From Burkholderia sp. L27(2015) (GTDB lineage Bacteria; Pseudomonadota; Gammaproteobacteria; Burkholderiales; Burkholderiaceae), in contig NZ_LMUX01000027.1 in assembly GCF_009765705.1 (NCBI RefSeq), positions 179,731 to 243,137 on the forward strand: 63,407 bases of DNA. Direction: 5' to 3'. Shown piece by piece: positions 45,505 to 53,600 of this stretch (positions are counted from its first letter, which is position 1; each line of letters opens with the position of its first letter). Made by a program: the position numbers and the translations under genes. Below the pieces are notes generated by a model. It worked only from the letters and a program-made list of their open reading frames with translations. It ran no database searches and had not been told where the DNA came from.

Positions 45505-46640
45505 CGATGCCGCAAACCGGCTGCCGCCAACAACTGCTGGTCCGATCCCGACATGCCTTGGCCGCTGATATCGGCGCTTAAACCGGAACCATCGCTGCTG
45601 ATATGTTGGTAGCTGGCCTGCAGATACACGTCGGTCCGCTTGGAAAGAAAGTAATCGGCCTGCAGCGATACCTCGTGCCATTTCGGACGGTGCTGGCCTG
45701 TCGCGCTCGACAGGTTGCCATCGGTAAACGTGTACTCGCTGTTCAGGCTTAAAGTGGGTGTGAGGTGATAACTACCGTTGACTTCGTAGTTGTCGAAGCT
45801 GGCGCCGTCGCCATTCTCCGCAATCCCGAGGCTATTCGCGCCGTTTATCATCGTGAGACCGCCGAGCTGCGTGCGCGTCCAGACAAAGCCGATTTTTGCC
45901 GCGCCGAGCGAGTAATTTACCCCTGCGCCGTAAGTGCGTTGCAGCGCGGCGATAAAGGTCCGCTCGGTCAGGGTTATGGCGCCATCGGTGTTGCTGCTGC
46001 CAGGATTGTTCGCTTGGAAATAGCCGGCGCCCAGGCTCAATGGGCCGACGCTGTACGACGCGCCAAAGCTGTACAGCCGATTGTCCGCAAAGCCGCCTGC
46101 CTCATCCGAAAACGCGTATAGCGCGCCGAATCTCAGGCCCGAGTACGAGATGCTCGAGTATTTGACTGCGTTATCGACCCGAAACGAGTTGTTCAGATTG
46201 TCGTTATCGAACGGATGCACGCTCAGGTTGTTACCGCCCGGGTGTGCCCCGGTGAAGCTGAGCGGCGCGAGATAATCGACGACCGAATCGTATTGACGGC
46301 CGAAAGTCACCGTTCCCAGCCGGTTATTGCCGAGCCCTGTGTACGCTTGATAACCGAACTCCCGACCGCCTTGCCGGATCGAGCCGTTCGTCACACTGAA
46401 GCCGTTTTCAAGCTCGAAGATCGCCTGGGTCCCTTGGCCGAGATCTTCGCGACCGTCGATGCCCCAATGGCTGCCGGTCACGGTTCCGCTGCCGGCCTGC
46501 ACCACGCTTTGACCTTTTGGGTTATCCACGTAGACGATGCTGGCGTCGATCAAACCGTACAGCGTGACGCTGCTTTGCGCGTGAGCGCTGCAGGCATAAG
46601 CGACGGCCAATGAGGCAATGACGAAGGATTTGCTTTTCAT
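45498..46640 (-). CDS. Gram-negative porin, OmpC/Burkholderia type
   Basis: A 380-residue outer-membrane porin. Signal peptide KSKSFVIASLAVAYACSAHA; the mature protein starts QSSVTLYGLIDASIVYVDN, the classic beta-proteobacterial porin start. SHWGIDGREDLGQGTQAIFELENGF and RLGTVTFGRQYDSV are family motifs, and it ends in Phe (LRHRF) as needed for BAM assembly. Start at ATG 46640; upstream in-frame Mets give no signal peptide. It may admit the substrate of the neighbouring importer, but general diffusion is equally possible. Confidence 0.93.
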   Translation of the reverse strand: MKSKSFVIASLAVAYACSAHAQSSVTLYGLIDASIVYVDNPKGQSVVQAGSGTVTGSHWGIDGREDLGQGTQAIFELENGFSVTNGSIRQGGREFGYQAYTGLGNNRLGTVTFGRQYDSVVDYLAPLSFTGAHPGGNNLSVHPFDNDNLNNSFRVDNAVKYSSISYSGLRFGALYAFSDEAGGFADNRLYSFGASYSVGPLSLGAGYFQANNPGSSNTDGAITLTERTFIAALQRTYGAGVNYSLGAAKIGFVWTRTQLGGLTMINGANSLGIAENGDGASFDNYEVNGSYHLTPTLSLNSEYTFTDGNLSSATGQHRPKWHEVSLQADYFLSKRTDVYLQASYQHISSDGSGLSADISGQGMSGSDQQLLAAAGLRHRF

Positions 46641-46838
46641 ATCGTTGACGATCGAGATGCAAGAGGCGAGGCGCCGCATGAGCGAAAGAGCGGTCATTCT
46701 AAACATAAATGAGAATTGTTTGTATTTGGAAAAAAGAGTGTCGATGACCGAATATTTCAAGGCAGTCGCGGCGTTTCGCGCTAATGGCGAATAAAAAGCG
46801 ATAGCGATCCTTCATCGCCCCATGCCTTAGCGGTCAGT

Positions 46839-46844
46839 TATAAT
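46839..46844 (+). promoter_or_regulatory. -10 box of the riboswitch-controlled GDT1 gene
   Basis: A perfect TATAAT stands ~10-15 bases before the first riboswitch helix, consistent with the start of the leader RNA near 46851. A clear -35 box is not seen. Confidence 0.5.
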
Positions 46845-46852
46845 TCGCTCGC

Positions 46853-46960
46853 TCTTCGGGGAGTAGCCGCCTTGGACGCAATGTCCAGGGGCGCACGTCA
46901 ACATACTTGCGCGGTGTAAACCGCTCATGGCGTGCGCAGCGTAAAGCCTGGCAAGACCGA
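46853..46960 (+). ncRNA. yybP-ykoY manganese riboswitch
   Basis: The leader of the GDT1-family gene contains the hallmarks of this Mn-sensing element. CGGGGAGTAGCC is the first conserved loop. A TGGAC-GCAAT-GTCCA hairpin follows. GCGCACG (46891-46897) pairs with CGTGCGC (46931-46937), enclosing the conserved CGTCAACAT sequence and a GCGG-TGTAAA-CCGC stem. GGCAAGACC closes the motif. Manganese binding should raise exporter expression. Confidence 0.85.
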
Positions 46961-46980
46961 TGACGCGTATTCCCACCTAG

Positions 46981-47023
46981 CCGGGTCGCGGGGATATGCG
47001 CCATCGTTCGACATGCGACCCGG
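46981..47023 (+). promoter_or_regulatory. Expression-platform hairpin between riboswitch and start codon
   Basis: CCGGGTCGC (46981-46989) and GCGACCCGG (47015-47023) form a perfect 9-base-pair stem that ends 17 bases before the ATG. It lacks a T-tract, so control is probably at translation, by access to the weak ribosome-binding site, rather than by termination. Confidence 0.55.
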
Positions 47024-47040
47024 TGACCAGAGCGAATCCC

Positions 47041-47631
47041 ATGCAATCTTTTCTCGTGTCGACTACCGTAGTCGGCCTGGCCGAAATCGGCGACAAAACC
47101 CAACTGCTTTCGCTGGTGCTCGCGGCCCGCTACAAAAAGCCGATTCCGATCGTCCTCGGTGTATTCGTTGCGACCGTGCTGAATCACGCCGGCTCCGGCG
47201 CGCTCGGTGCGTGGCTCGCGAGCGTGGTCAGCCCCAACATCATGAATTGGGCGGTGGTCGCATCCTTCGCATTGATGGCCGTCTGGATCCTGATTCCGGA
47301 CAAGCTGGACGACGCCGACGCGATTGCGACGAAGCGCGCGATGGGCGTGTTCCTGACTACGGCGCTCACGTTCTTCGTGGCGGAGATGGGTGACAAGACC
47401 CAGATCGTCACCATCGCCCTGGCTGCGCGCTTTCACGAATTCTTTGGCGTAGTGGCCGGCACTACGCTGGGCATGATGTTGGCGAATGTCCCGGTGATTT
47501 ATCTGGGCAACCGGTTTTCCGATCGGCTACCGGCACAGGCCGTGCATATCGTTGCGGCCATCATCTTCGTAGTGCTGGGCGGATTCGCGCTGCGCACTGC
47601 GCTATACCCGGTCGCGCATCCGATGTTCTAG
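47041..47631 (+). CDS. TMEM165/GDT1 family (UPF0016) manganese exporter
   Basis: A 196-residue six-helix membrane protein. The two hallmark E-x-G-D-(K/R)-(T/S) repeats are present: LAEIGDKTQLLSLVLAARYKKP and VAEMGDKTQIVTIALAARFHEF. Family members export Mn2+ (MneA in Vibrio; related to Gdt1). The upstream yybP-ykoY riboswitch strongly supports manganese as substrate. Start at ATG 47041 gives the usual N-terminus (QSFLVSTTVVGLAEIGDKTQ). Confidence 0.93.
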   Translation: MQSFLVSTTVVGLAEIGDKTQLLSLVLAARYKKPIPIVLGVFVATVLNHAGSGALGAWLASVVSPNIMNWAVVASFALMAVWILIPDKLDDADAIATKRAMGVFLTTALTFFVAEMGDKTQIVTIALAARFHEFFGVVAGTTLGMMLANVPVIYLGNRFSDRLPAQAVHIVAAIIFVVLGGFALRTALYPVAHPMF

Positions 47632-48431
47632 CGGTTCAAATGGGCAAGCGCGTCACGCATCGGCTGACTCGATATCGCGATCGAACCCGTGAAGGGCGTG
47701 TCCAGGTCGACGAGCACGTAGACGGCCGACGCAATCGACAGTGCCCCCAAGGTGATGGTGACCAGAGCGAGCGCGTTGCGTGGCGCGATCAGCCCGAAGC
47801 TCAGGAAGATGATGAACAGCCAGAACGTCAGCGTAACGAAGAACGGTTCGGAGATCGAACTATGGGCTTCTTCGATCAATTTCCAGCGAGCTGTGCTGAG
47901 CCGGTCGAATTGCATCAGGCTATCGTCAGCCAGGGAACGGTGCAGCGAGTCGCTGGGGTTTAGCGCGCGGATATCTCGTTCCACTACGCCAAGCAAATTG
48001 CCGAGTTCGACGCTTTCGAGTTCTTCCGTGCCAGGGTCCGTGCGTAGATGGCGCGGGTAGTCGTTACCGGGCGGCGCCGGCTCGTGCGGCCAGGTGCTCG
48101 CGATCGCAGCGGCGGTATAAGTGCGCAAGACGCTGCGCGCCTGGTTCGCGTCGGGGCCGTATTCGAGCAAGCTCGAATCGAGCCGTACGAGGTCACTCGC
48201 ATAGGTGCGAAAGTCGTTGCTGATGGCATCGAAGCCATTTTTTGCGGAGGCGGTCATCAGGCCCAGCACGAGCGCCGCGAACGTGACGAGCATGCCGATA
48301 ACCAACTGAATGAGCTGCACGGTTTCGTGAGCTTTGTGCTCTTCAGGCAGCAAGGGCCGAACGAGTACGCCCACGCCGGTGCCGACCAGCAGCAGTACAA
48401 AAACCAGCAGGGCTGAGCCGATCTCGGACAT
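47628..48431 (-). CDS. DUF4239 (bestrophin-like) membrane protein
   Basis: A 267-residue membrane protein with two N-terminal helices (ALLVFVLLLVGTGVGVLV; LIQLVIGMLVTFAALVLGLM), a soluble middle region containing NDFRTYASDLVRLDSSLLEYGPDA, and two C-terminal helices (FFVTLTFWLFIIFLSFGLIAPRN; ALVTITLGALSIASAVYVLVDLD). This is the DUF4239 pattern. Convergent with the exporter gene, overlapping by four bases. Function unknown. Confidence 0.82.
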   Translation of the reverse strand: MSEIGSALLVFVLLLVGTGVGVLVRPLLPEEHKAHETVQLIQLVIGMLVTFAALVLGLMTASAKNGFDAISNDFRTYASDLVRLDSSLLEYGPDANQARSVLRTYTAAAIASTWPHEPAPPGNDYPRHLRTDPGTEELESVELGNLLGVVERDIRALNPSDSLHRSLADDSLMQFDRLSTARWKLIEEAHSSISEPFFVTLTFWLFIIFLSFGLIAPRNALALVTITLGALSIASAVYVLVDLDTPFTGSIAISSQPMRDALAHLNR

Positions 48432-48451
48432 GTCCGGTCAGTGTCGGTTTG

Positions 48452-48751
48452 TCATGCGAACAGGGAAACAACGATGGCCAGCCACTCTGCGCTGACGCCC
48501 AACAGGAACGCGCGTCGCGCGATGCGCAAGGCCGCAGCCTCATCGGGGTCGTGACTGGGTTTGGTGGCGAACCACGGCACCGAGGCGAGGCAGACGAAGC
48601 CGCAGATCGCCAAGGCGGCAACCACTACGTCGAGCGGCCGCCATTTCGTCGACTCGTTCAAGCCCCAATACCCGAGAAATACCATGCCGATCGAAAAGAC
48701 GGTCGATGCGGCGGAGCTCAATGCGACAACCGACCCGGTTGGAGACTGCAT
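48452..48751 (-). CDS. Small two-to-three-helix membrane protein, hypothetical
   Basis: A 99-residue protein starting at ATG 48751 behind GGGAGG. Hydrophobic segments: VALSSAASTVFSIGMVFLGYWGL, VVVAALAICGFVCLASVPWFA and the C-terminal AFLLGVSAEWLAIVVSLFA. No family recognised. It is ~20 bases upstream of the DUF4239 gene on the same strand and may be co-transcribed. Confidence 0.6.
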   Translation of the reverse strand: MQSPTGSVVALSSAASTVFSIGMVFLGYWGLNESTKWRPLDVVVAALAICGFVCLASVPWFATKPSHDPDEAAALRIARRAFLLGVSAEWLAIVVSLFA

Positions 48752-48861
48752 ACGGACCCTCCCGTCGAAGGGCTCGAAGCCCATCGGGCAATCATATAAC
48801 ACGGCGCGCGGTAGGTCCCTCGAGATTGAGCCCTACTTGAGCCTAGTTTGGCGCCGTAGCG

Positions 48862-49866
48862 CTAACGATGGGCGTGCAGGCGCTTTAACAGCGTGTGCGC
48901 ACGATCCATGCGACGCCGCTTTCTACGTTTTAGCCATCGCAACGCGTCGTCGACATCGCCTTGTGTGGCCTGGTCTCGCGCTCCTTTGTCTTTTCCGCCC
49001 GCGTCTTTTCCCCGCTCCGTGTTTCCCCCGCTTGTCTCTCGCTCGCTCGTGTTTTGCCCGCCGGTCTTTCGCCCACCGGTCTTTCGCCCAATTTGGCTCG
49101 CGTAGTGCCGAATCAGGTTTTCGCTGGCGACGAAATCGTTGAGCTCGCCGAGTTCCTCTTGCAACTCGGCCATGTGTTCGAGGGTCGTTCGATGCGAGTC
49201 GTCGAGCACCGGTAAGAAAAATTCCAGCATGTATCGCACTTTCTTGCCGGCGATGCGTACCCGATGCAGGGCCTCATAATCGCAATCCGATTTCGCTGCC
49301 TGCTTGAGCCGCTTGCGCAGCGTTTTTTCGGCCGAGCGAATGCGCTCATTGGCAAATTGGGTCAGTTTGATCGCGCTGTCGTCGCGGGCCAGTTGTTCGA
49401 GCGCGTCATCCAGCGCGCGTTGCAAAATTTGCTCGACCTCGGCGGGATTGATGGTGGCGCGGCTGAGCAGCAATGCACGGATGCGCTGCTCGTCGAGGGC
49501 CGGCAGCAGTTCGGCGAACGAAGTCCGCGTGCGTTTTTTCTTGGAGAAAAGCTCAAGCGCAACGTCCCAGTCCCGGGTGTTGCCGGCAGCGTCCGCGAGC
49601 CGCTTGAATTGCTCCCGATGAAGCTCGGCATCCTGGCTGTCGAGCAGCGGCTCGTACGCCCACCAAAGCGAACGCAAACGTCGCAGGGCGATGCGTAGCT
49701 TGTGAAAATCTTCGGCGTCGGACTTGTTTTCCAACTCGCGCGCACGACCTAACGCGGCTTCGATGAGGGCGGGAACCAAGCTTCGAAACCCTTCGGCAGC
49801 GGTCGTTTCAGACGTCAATGCGTCAGGCGTCAATGCGGTTTCGCTTTTCACGTCGTAGCGGTCCAA
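48862..49866 (-). CDS. CHAD domain-containing protein
   Basis: A 334-residue helical protein. CHAD marks are the conserved basic helices: DFHKLRIALRRLRSLWWAYEPLL (~54-76) and LHRVRIAGKKVRYMLEFFLPVL (~200-222). CHAD domains bind polyphosphate and can localise to polyphosphate or PHA granules. Between ~255 and ~300 a Lys/Gly/Thr-rich low-complexity insertion (RKTGGRKTGGQNTSERETSG) interrupts the C-terminal part. No CYTH domain is attached. Confidence 0.88.
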   Translation of the reverse strand: MDRYDVKSETALTPDALTSETTAAEGFRSLVPALIEAALGRARELENKSDAEDFHKLRIALRRLRSLWWAYEPLLDSQDAELHREQFKRLADAAGNTRDWDVALELFSKKKRTRTSFAELLPALDEQRIRALLLSRATINPAEVEQILQRALDDALEQLARDDSAIKLTQFANERIRSAEKTLRKRLKQAAKSDCDYEALHRVRIAGKKVRYMLEFFLPVLDDSHRTTLEHMAELQEELGELNDFVASENLIRHYASQIGRKTGGRKTGGQNTSERETSGGNTERGKDAGGKDKGARDQATQGDVDDALRWLKRRKRRRMDRAHTLLKRLHAHR

Positions 49867-49893
49867 AAATCGCTGGGGATGACCCCGAGCCTA

Positions 49894-50079
49894 TTATTTA
49901 TAGTACTCAGAATAACCGCGTGGCTCTGTGGTGAGACGCCCGTTGGCTTCCATTCGTTCACGTAAAAAATTAAGTTTTTGCTCAGTGCGCGGGCAATTCA
50001 AGTTGCAGCCGGCGGCGCCGATAATTCGCTTATCGAACTCGATCTCGGTCCACCGACCTGTATATTGAACGGCGTGCAC
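49894..50079 (-). CDS. Possible small protein upstream of the CHAD gene
   Basis: A 61-residue frame from a GTG at 50079, preceded by AGGCAGAAAC. It contains a CNLNC pair and ends ~30 bases before the CHAD start on the same strand, so it could be co-transcribed. The residue mix (WTEIEFDKRIIGAAG...) looks protein-like, but I recognise no family and the region may only be the divergent promoter of the diguanylate cyclase. Confidence 0.35.
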   Translation of the reverse strand: MHAVQYTGRWTEIEFDKRIIGAAGCNLNCPRTEQKLNFLRERMEANGRLTTEPRGYSEYYK

Positions 50080-50111
50080 CGTTTCTGCCTACCCGCGGAG
50101 CCCTATAAATT

Positions 50112-51659
50112 GTGAGCGATTCGATATTCAAGCGGTCCTCCATCACATTGCGAGCGGTTGCGTTTGTGGTGGCCGTGTGCACGAGTCTTATCGTGATCGA
50201 CGGCTGGCGAAGCTGGAACGGGCGCGCGATCGAGTTGCGCCAAACCGAAGTGGCCGCGTCGAACCTTGCGCGCGCGACCGCGCAGCAGGCGGACGACACC
50301 CTCAAGGAGGCCGATACCGCGCTGATTGGCATCGTGGAACGGATCGAGCACGACGGCACCAGCCCGGCGGCTTTAGCGCGGATACACACGGTCTTGACGC
50401 AACAGGCGGCCGCGCTCGGGCAATTGAACGGTTTGTTCGTGTACGACGAAAACGGACGGTGGATTGCGGATTCCCAGGCGGTTCTGCTGAATCTGAATAA
50501 TTCGGATCGCGAATACTTCATTTTTCATCGTACCCATACCGACCGGGGCCCTCACATCGGGGTCCCCGTAATCAGCCGGTCGACCGGAAAGTGGATTATT
50601 CCGGTGTCGCGACGCATCAATCACCCGGACGGCAGTTTTGCGGGCGTGGCGCTGGCCACGATCGATATCGATTTTTTTTCGCGCTTTTACGCTAGCCTCG
50701 ACATCGGCAACGCCGGTGCAATTGCGCTTATTTCGGAATCTGGAGTGATGCTGGTGCGTCGCCCGTTAGCGGAGGGTTCCGTCGGAAAGAACGTGAGCGA
50801 TACCGGACTCTTTCGCGATTACGTCGCGCAGGGCCCGGTCGGGATGCGATTGACGAAGTCCTCGCAAGACGGTGTAACGCGGATATTCAGCTTCCGTCGT
50901 TTGACGCGCTATCCGCTGTTCGTCGCCGCCGCGCTGTCCAAGGACGAAGTGTTGTCCGGATGGTGGAGCGACACGCTTTGGCATTCCGGGGGCGTTATTT
51001 TTCTGGCGTTGGTGGTGGCTTTCTTCGGCTGGCGCCTGATCCAGCAGATCGAATTTCGGACCAAGGCTGAGACCGAGGTCGTGCGCGCTCGCGATGCGTT
51101 GGAAAGCCTGAACCAAACGCTGGAGCGGCTCGCGATGCAGGATGGCCTGACCGGACTGGCCAACCGCCGCCAATTCGACGTGACGCTAGGCAACGAGTTT
51201 AGCCGGGCCATACGCGAGGCCAGTACGCTTGCGCTGATCATGATGGATGTCGATTGCTTCAAACAATATAACGACATCTACGGCCATGCTGCCGGTGACG
51301 AGTGTTTGCGAGAGATTAGCCGCACGATCAAGAACCTGACGCCACAACGCCCCGGCGATCTCGCGGCCCGGTACGGGGGCGAAGAAATCGCGGTGTTGCT
51401 GCCAAACACGAATGTCATCGGTGCGGTGAACGTCGCAGAGAAAATCCGCAATGCGATTCACGACCTGAAAATCGAACATGCCGGTAATCCGGCGGGTTTT
51501 GTTACGTTGAGCGCGGGTGTGGGGGCCTTTGTTCCGGCTCGCGGAACGACACTACCGACAGAATTGATCGATGCCGCGGACAAGGCTTTGTATACGGCAA
51601 AGTTGACCGGGCGCAACCGAGTGTGCGCGCGCGAGGAGGCGGATCTGTTTATTGGATGA
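50112..51659 (+). CDS. Diguanylate cyclase with periplasmic Cache-type sensor
   Basis: A 515-residue membrane sensor making cyclic di-GMP. The first helix (TLRAVAFVVAVCTSLIVIDGW) and second (SGGVIFLALVVAFFGWRLI, ~297-315) bracket a ~260-residue periplasmic dCache-like domain (GLFVYDENGRWIADSQ; PVISRSTGKWIIPVSRRI). A short coiled coil leads to the GGDEF domain: DGLTGLANRRQFD, RYGGEEIAVLL (~420). The active-site motif is GGEEI, with Ile for the usual Phe. An inhibitory I-site RPGD sits five residues before it, so product feedback is expected. GTG start. Confidence 0.92.
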   Translation: MSDSIFKRSSITLRAVAFVVAVCTSLIVIDGWRSWNGRAIELRQTEVAASNLARATAQQADDTLKEADTALIGIVERIEHDGTSPAALARIHTVLTQQAAALGQLNGLFVYDENGRWIADSQAVLLNLNNSDREYFIFHRTHTDRGPHIGVPVISRSTGKWIIPVSRRINHPDGSFAGVALATIDIDFFSRFYASLDIGNAGAIALISESGVMLVRRPLAEGSVGKNVSDTGLFRDYVAQGPVGMRLTKSSQDGVTRIFSFRRLTRYPLFVAAALSKDEVLSGWWSDTLWHSGGVIFLALVVAFFGWRLIQQIEFRTKAETEVVRARDALESLNQTLERLAMQDGLTGLANRRQFDVTLGNEFSRAIREASTLALIMMDVDCFKQYNDIYGHAAGDECLREISRTIKNLTPQRPGDLAARYGGEEIAVLLPNTNVIGAVNVAEKIRNAIHDLKIEHAGNPAGFVTLSAGVGAFVPARGTTLPTELIDAADKALYTAKLTGRNRVCAREEADLFIG

Positions 51660-51720
51660 GAGGCGGGTCTCGTTACCGGGTAAGAGGCGGGTCTCTCTCT
51701 ACCGGCTGAGCCCCCGTCCT
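51652..51720. repeat. Two ~24-bp direct repeats after the diguanylate cyclase stop
   Basis: GAGGCGGGTCTC occurs twice, 24 bases apart, each followed by a TACCGG-like sequence. The first copy begins at the stop codon. The thioredoxin gene converges on this spacer. Confidence 0.5.
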
Positions 51721-51742
51721 CTTTATCGAGTCAAACGCGCTT

Positions 51743-52270
51743 TCAAGCCTGCTTGGCCAGCGCTTTCTTCAGCAGATCGTCCAGTTCCGAGAACTGCGGC
51801 TCGCCCACATAGCGCTTCAGGATATGGCCGTCACGGTCGACCACGAACGTCGTCGGAGTCAACTGGATGTCGCCGAACTGCTTGGCTGCGCTGCCGTCGT
51901 CGAGCGCGACCTTGAACGGTAACTGACGCGTCTGGCTGTAGTTGGCGACATACATCGGAGCGTTGTAGCTCATCGCCACCGCGACGAATTCCAGACCTTG
52001 ATCCTTGAATTCGTTATACGTGTGCACCATTTGCGGCATTTCCTGGATGCAGGTGTCGCAATCGGTCGCCCAGAAATTGATCACGTAGACCTTGCCTTTG
52101 AGCTGATCGGTCGAAATCTTTTGCCCCGATAGCAGCGTGAAGGTTGCCGACGGCACTTGCTTGGAGGTACCGAACGCAAACCAGGCGAGTGCGGCAATGA
52201 CGATCGCCGCGACCAGCAGCGCAATGTGCGCGGGGGCGAAGCGACGTGTAGCGGCTTGCGGTGAATTCAT
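51743..52270 (-). CDS. TlpA-like thioredoxin-fold protein, membrane-anchored
   Basis: A 175-residue periplasmic thioredoxin. N-terminal anchor IALLVAAIVIAALAWFAFG, then TFTLLSGQKISTDQLKGKVYVINFWATDCDTCIQEMP, the TlpA/ResA-type fold with a CDTC redox motif in place of the usual CxPC. The cis-Pro region LTPTTFVVDRDGHILKRYVG is present. Likely reduces periplasmic disulfides (cytochrome maturation or stress defence). Single gene. Confidence 0.9.
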   Translation of the reverse strand: MNSPQAATRRFAPAHIALLVAAIVIAALAWFAFGTSKQVPSATFTLLSGQKISTDQLKGKVYVINFWATDCDTCIQEMPQMVHTYNEFKDQGLEFVAVAMSYNAPMYVANYSQTRQLPFKVALDDGSAAKQFGDIQLTPTTFVVDRDGHILKRYVGEPQFSELDDLLKKALAKQA

Positions 52271-52454
52271 TTTCTTGACCTCGGGACTTTTTCCAGCTGC
52301 CTTGGCATTTTAGTGCAAATTGGTGAAGGACGTAGTGCGGCGTTAAATGCCCTCTTAAATGGCTGGGCCGACGATAGAACCTAAGCCGGGCGTGGGTGAA
52401 GGATAATAGACGTTTTACCGGCACTCCTTGTGCCGGTGGCCCCTTTTCCTTGCC

Positions 52455-53075
52455 ATGTTCAAACTACCCACCATTCCCTCGCTTGCTACTTTGCTGCGCG
52501 CCTTTGACGTGATCCGCCGCGCACTCCCGAATCCGCGGAAAGTCTTGCTAGGCGCGGCCGGCCTGGCGCTTGGCGCCTGCCTGACAGCGTGCACGCCTGC
52601 ATTCGATTGGCGCAGCGTCACCAACACGGACGGCGGCTTCAGTGCGACCTATCCGGCCAAGCCGGCGTTGGACGAACGTTCAGTGCAGATTGCCGGGCAA
52701 TCGCTGCGCATGCAGATGCAAAGCGCACGGGTCGGCGACACCGTGTTCGCGGTCGGCGTGGTGATGCTGCCGGCCGACACCCCGGCGTTGCAGGCGGCGG
52801 TGCTCGATTATCTGCAACAAGGGCTGGCCAGGAACATTGGTGTGGCGCCCCAGGTGCAGCCCGCGCGCATCCAGCTCGATGCGACGGGCGAAAGCATCCC
52901 GGCGACGCAGTTCGCGGCCAGCGGGGTCGTCCCCGATTCCAAACACGAGCACCGGTTCATGTCGGCGCGGTTTGCTGCGCATGGCGCGCGCGTGTACGAA
53001 GTGGTCATCGTGGCACCCACCGAGCCCGCAACCGAACAGGTCGATCAATTCTTCGATTCGTTTAAGTTATTTTGA
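52455..53075 (+). CDS. Hypothetical lipoprotein
   Basis: A 206-residue protein. A signal region with a lipobox-like LGACLTAC (modified Cys at ~46) precedes FDWRSVTNTDGGFSATYPAKPALDERSVQ, a sequence seen in small beta-proteobacterial outer-membrane lipoproteins of unknown function. The domain continues to the C-terminal TEQVDQFFDSFKLF. No known enzyme motif. Start at ATG 52455 is preferred; the upstream TTG frame has no signal. Confidence 0.7.
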   Translation: MFKLPTIPSLATLLRAFDVIRRALPNPRKVLLGAAGLALGACLTACTPAFDWRSVTNTDGGFSATYPAKPALDERSVQIAGQSLRMQMQSARVGDTVFAVGVVMLPADTPALQAAVLDYLQQGLARNIGVAPQVQPARIQLDATGESIPATQFAASGVVPDSKHEHRFMSARFAAHGARVYEVVIVAPTEPATEQVDQFFDSFKLF

Positions 53076-53195
53076 TGCTCGGTCGACGATTTTTTGACTG
53101 CCAGGCCGCGGCGCAAGGTTTGAAAGATGGCGCTCAGAGCTAAAGTGAAAACGAGCTAAATCGCTTATCTCACTGATTCGGCAGCGCTTTTAAAA

Positions 53196-53230
53196 CTATC
53201 CACAGTTCCTGTGGATAACTTTGTGGATAT
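53196..53230. promoter_or_regulatory. Cluster of three DnaA-box-like sites
   Basis: CTATCCACA (53196-53204), TGTGGATAA (53210-53218, perfect complement of the consensus TTATCCACA) and TGTGGATAT (53222-53230). The first two form a palindrome TATCCACAG-TTC-CTGTGGATA. Such a cluster can be part of an origin, a DnaA titration site or a DnaA-controlled promoter. Confidence 0.6.
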
Positions 53231-53555
53231 CTTTGAAAGTCGACGCTAAATGCTTGAACGGCAAGGCTTCCAGACACTTTGCCAGCATTCTGGGCAAAAT
53301 GCCCAAGTGCAATGAAATCAACGGTTTAAGCGGTCACGGTCGTGGGGACACATCGACCTAACCGCATCGGTTGGGAAAAAAGGCGATTGTGTATAAGTCA
53401 AGTCTTGACAAGCGATTTATGTAGGTTTTATTTGGGCCCGCAGCGTGGCGACAGGGATGACAGAGCGTCGCAGCGGCGACGGTTAGGCTGGGGCAAGCGC
53501 GACGGCGAGGGTCTGCGCGAGGCTAGAACTCCAAATGGGATAAGCAACCGTCGAT

Positions 53556-53579
53556 CTGTCTGACAACATGTGAGACAAT
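53556..53579. promoter_or_regulatory. Candidate GntR operators upstream of the sugar-acid regulator
   Basis: CTGTCTGACAAC (53556-53567) and ATGTGAGACAAT (53568-53579) lie side by side ~20 bases before the regulator start. They match TTGTAAGACAA (55630-55640) and AGTAAGACAAC (55772-55782) near the other transcripts of this locus, suggesting autoregulation. Confidence 0.5.
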
Positions 53580-53600
53580 TTCTCCTTACGCTTCAATCCC

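Larger units (their letters stand above)
53076..53600. other. Long non-coding region with DnaA-box-like sites
   Basis: This ~525-base spacer holds no convincing gene. It contains three DnaA-box-like sequences at 53196-53230, a TTGACA (53406-53411) with TTATTT 17 bases later as candidate promoter, and near its end GntR-operator-like sequences. The first ~150 bases are AT-richer than the surroundings. Confidence 0.6.

Noticed and set aside
46695-46725. Fur-box-like sequence upstream of the porin
   Set aside because: AAATGAGAATTGTTT matches only part of the Fur consensus and no iron genes are adjacent.
53196-53230. Chromosomal replication origin
   Set aside because: Only three boxes and no dnaA, dnaN, gidA, parA or repA nearby; kept as a DnaA-box cluster only.
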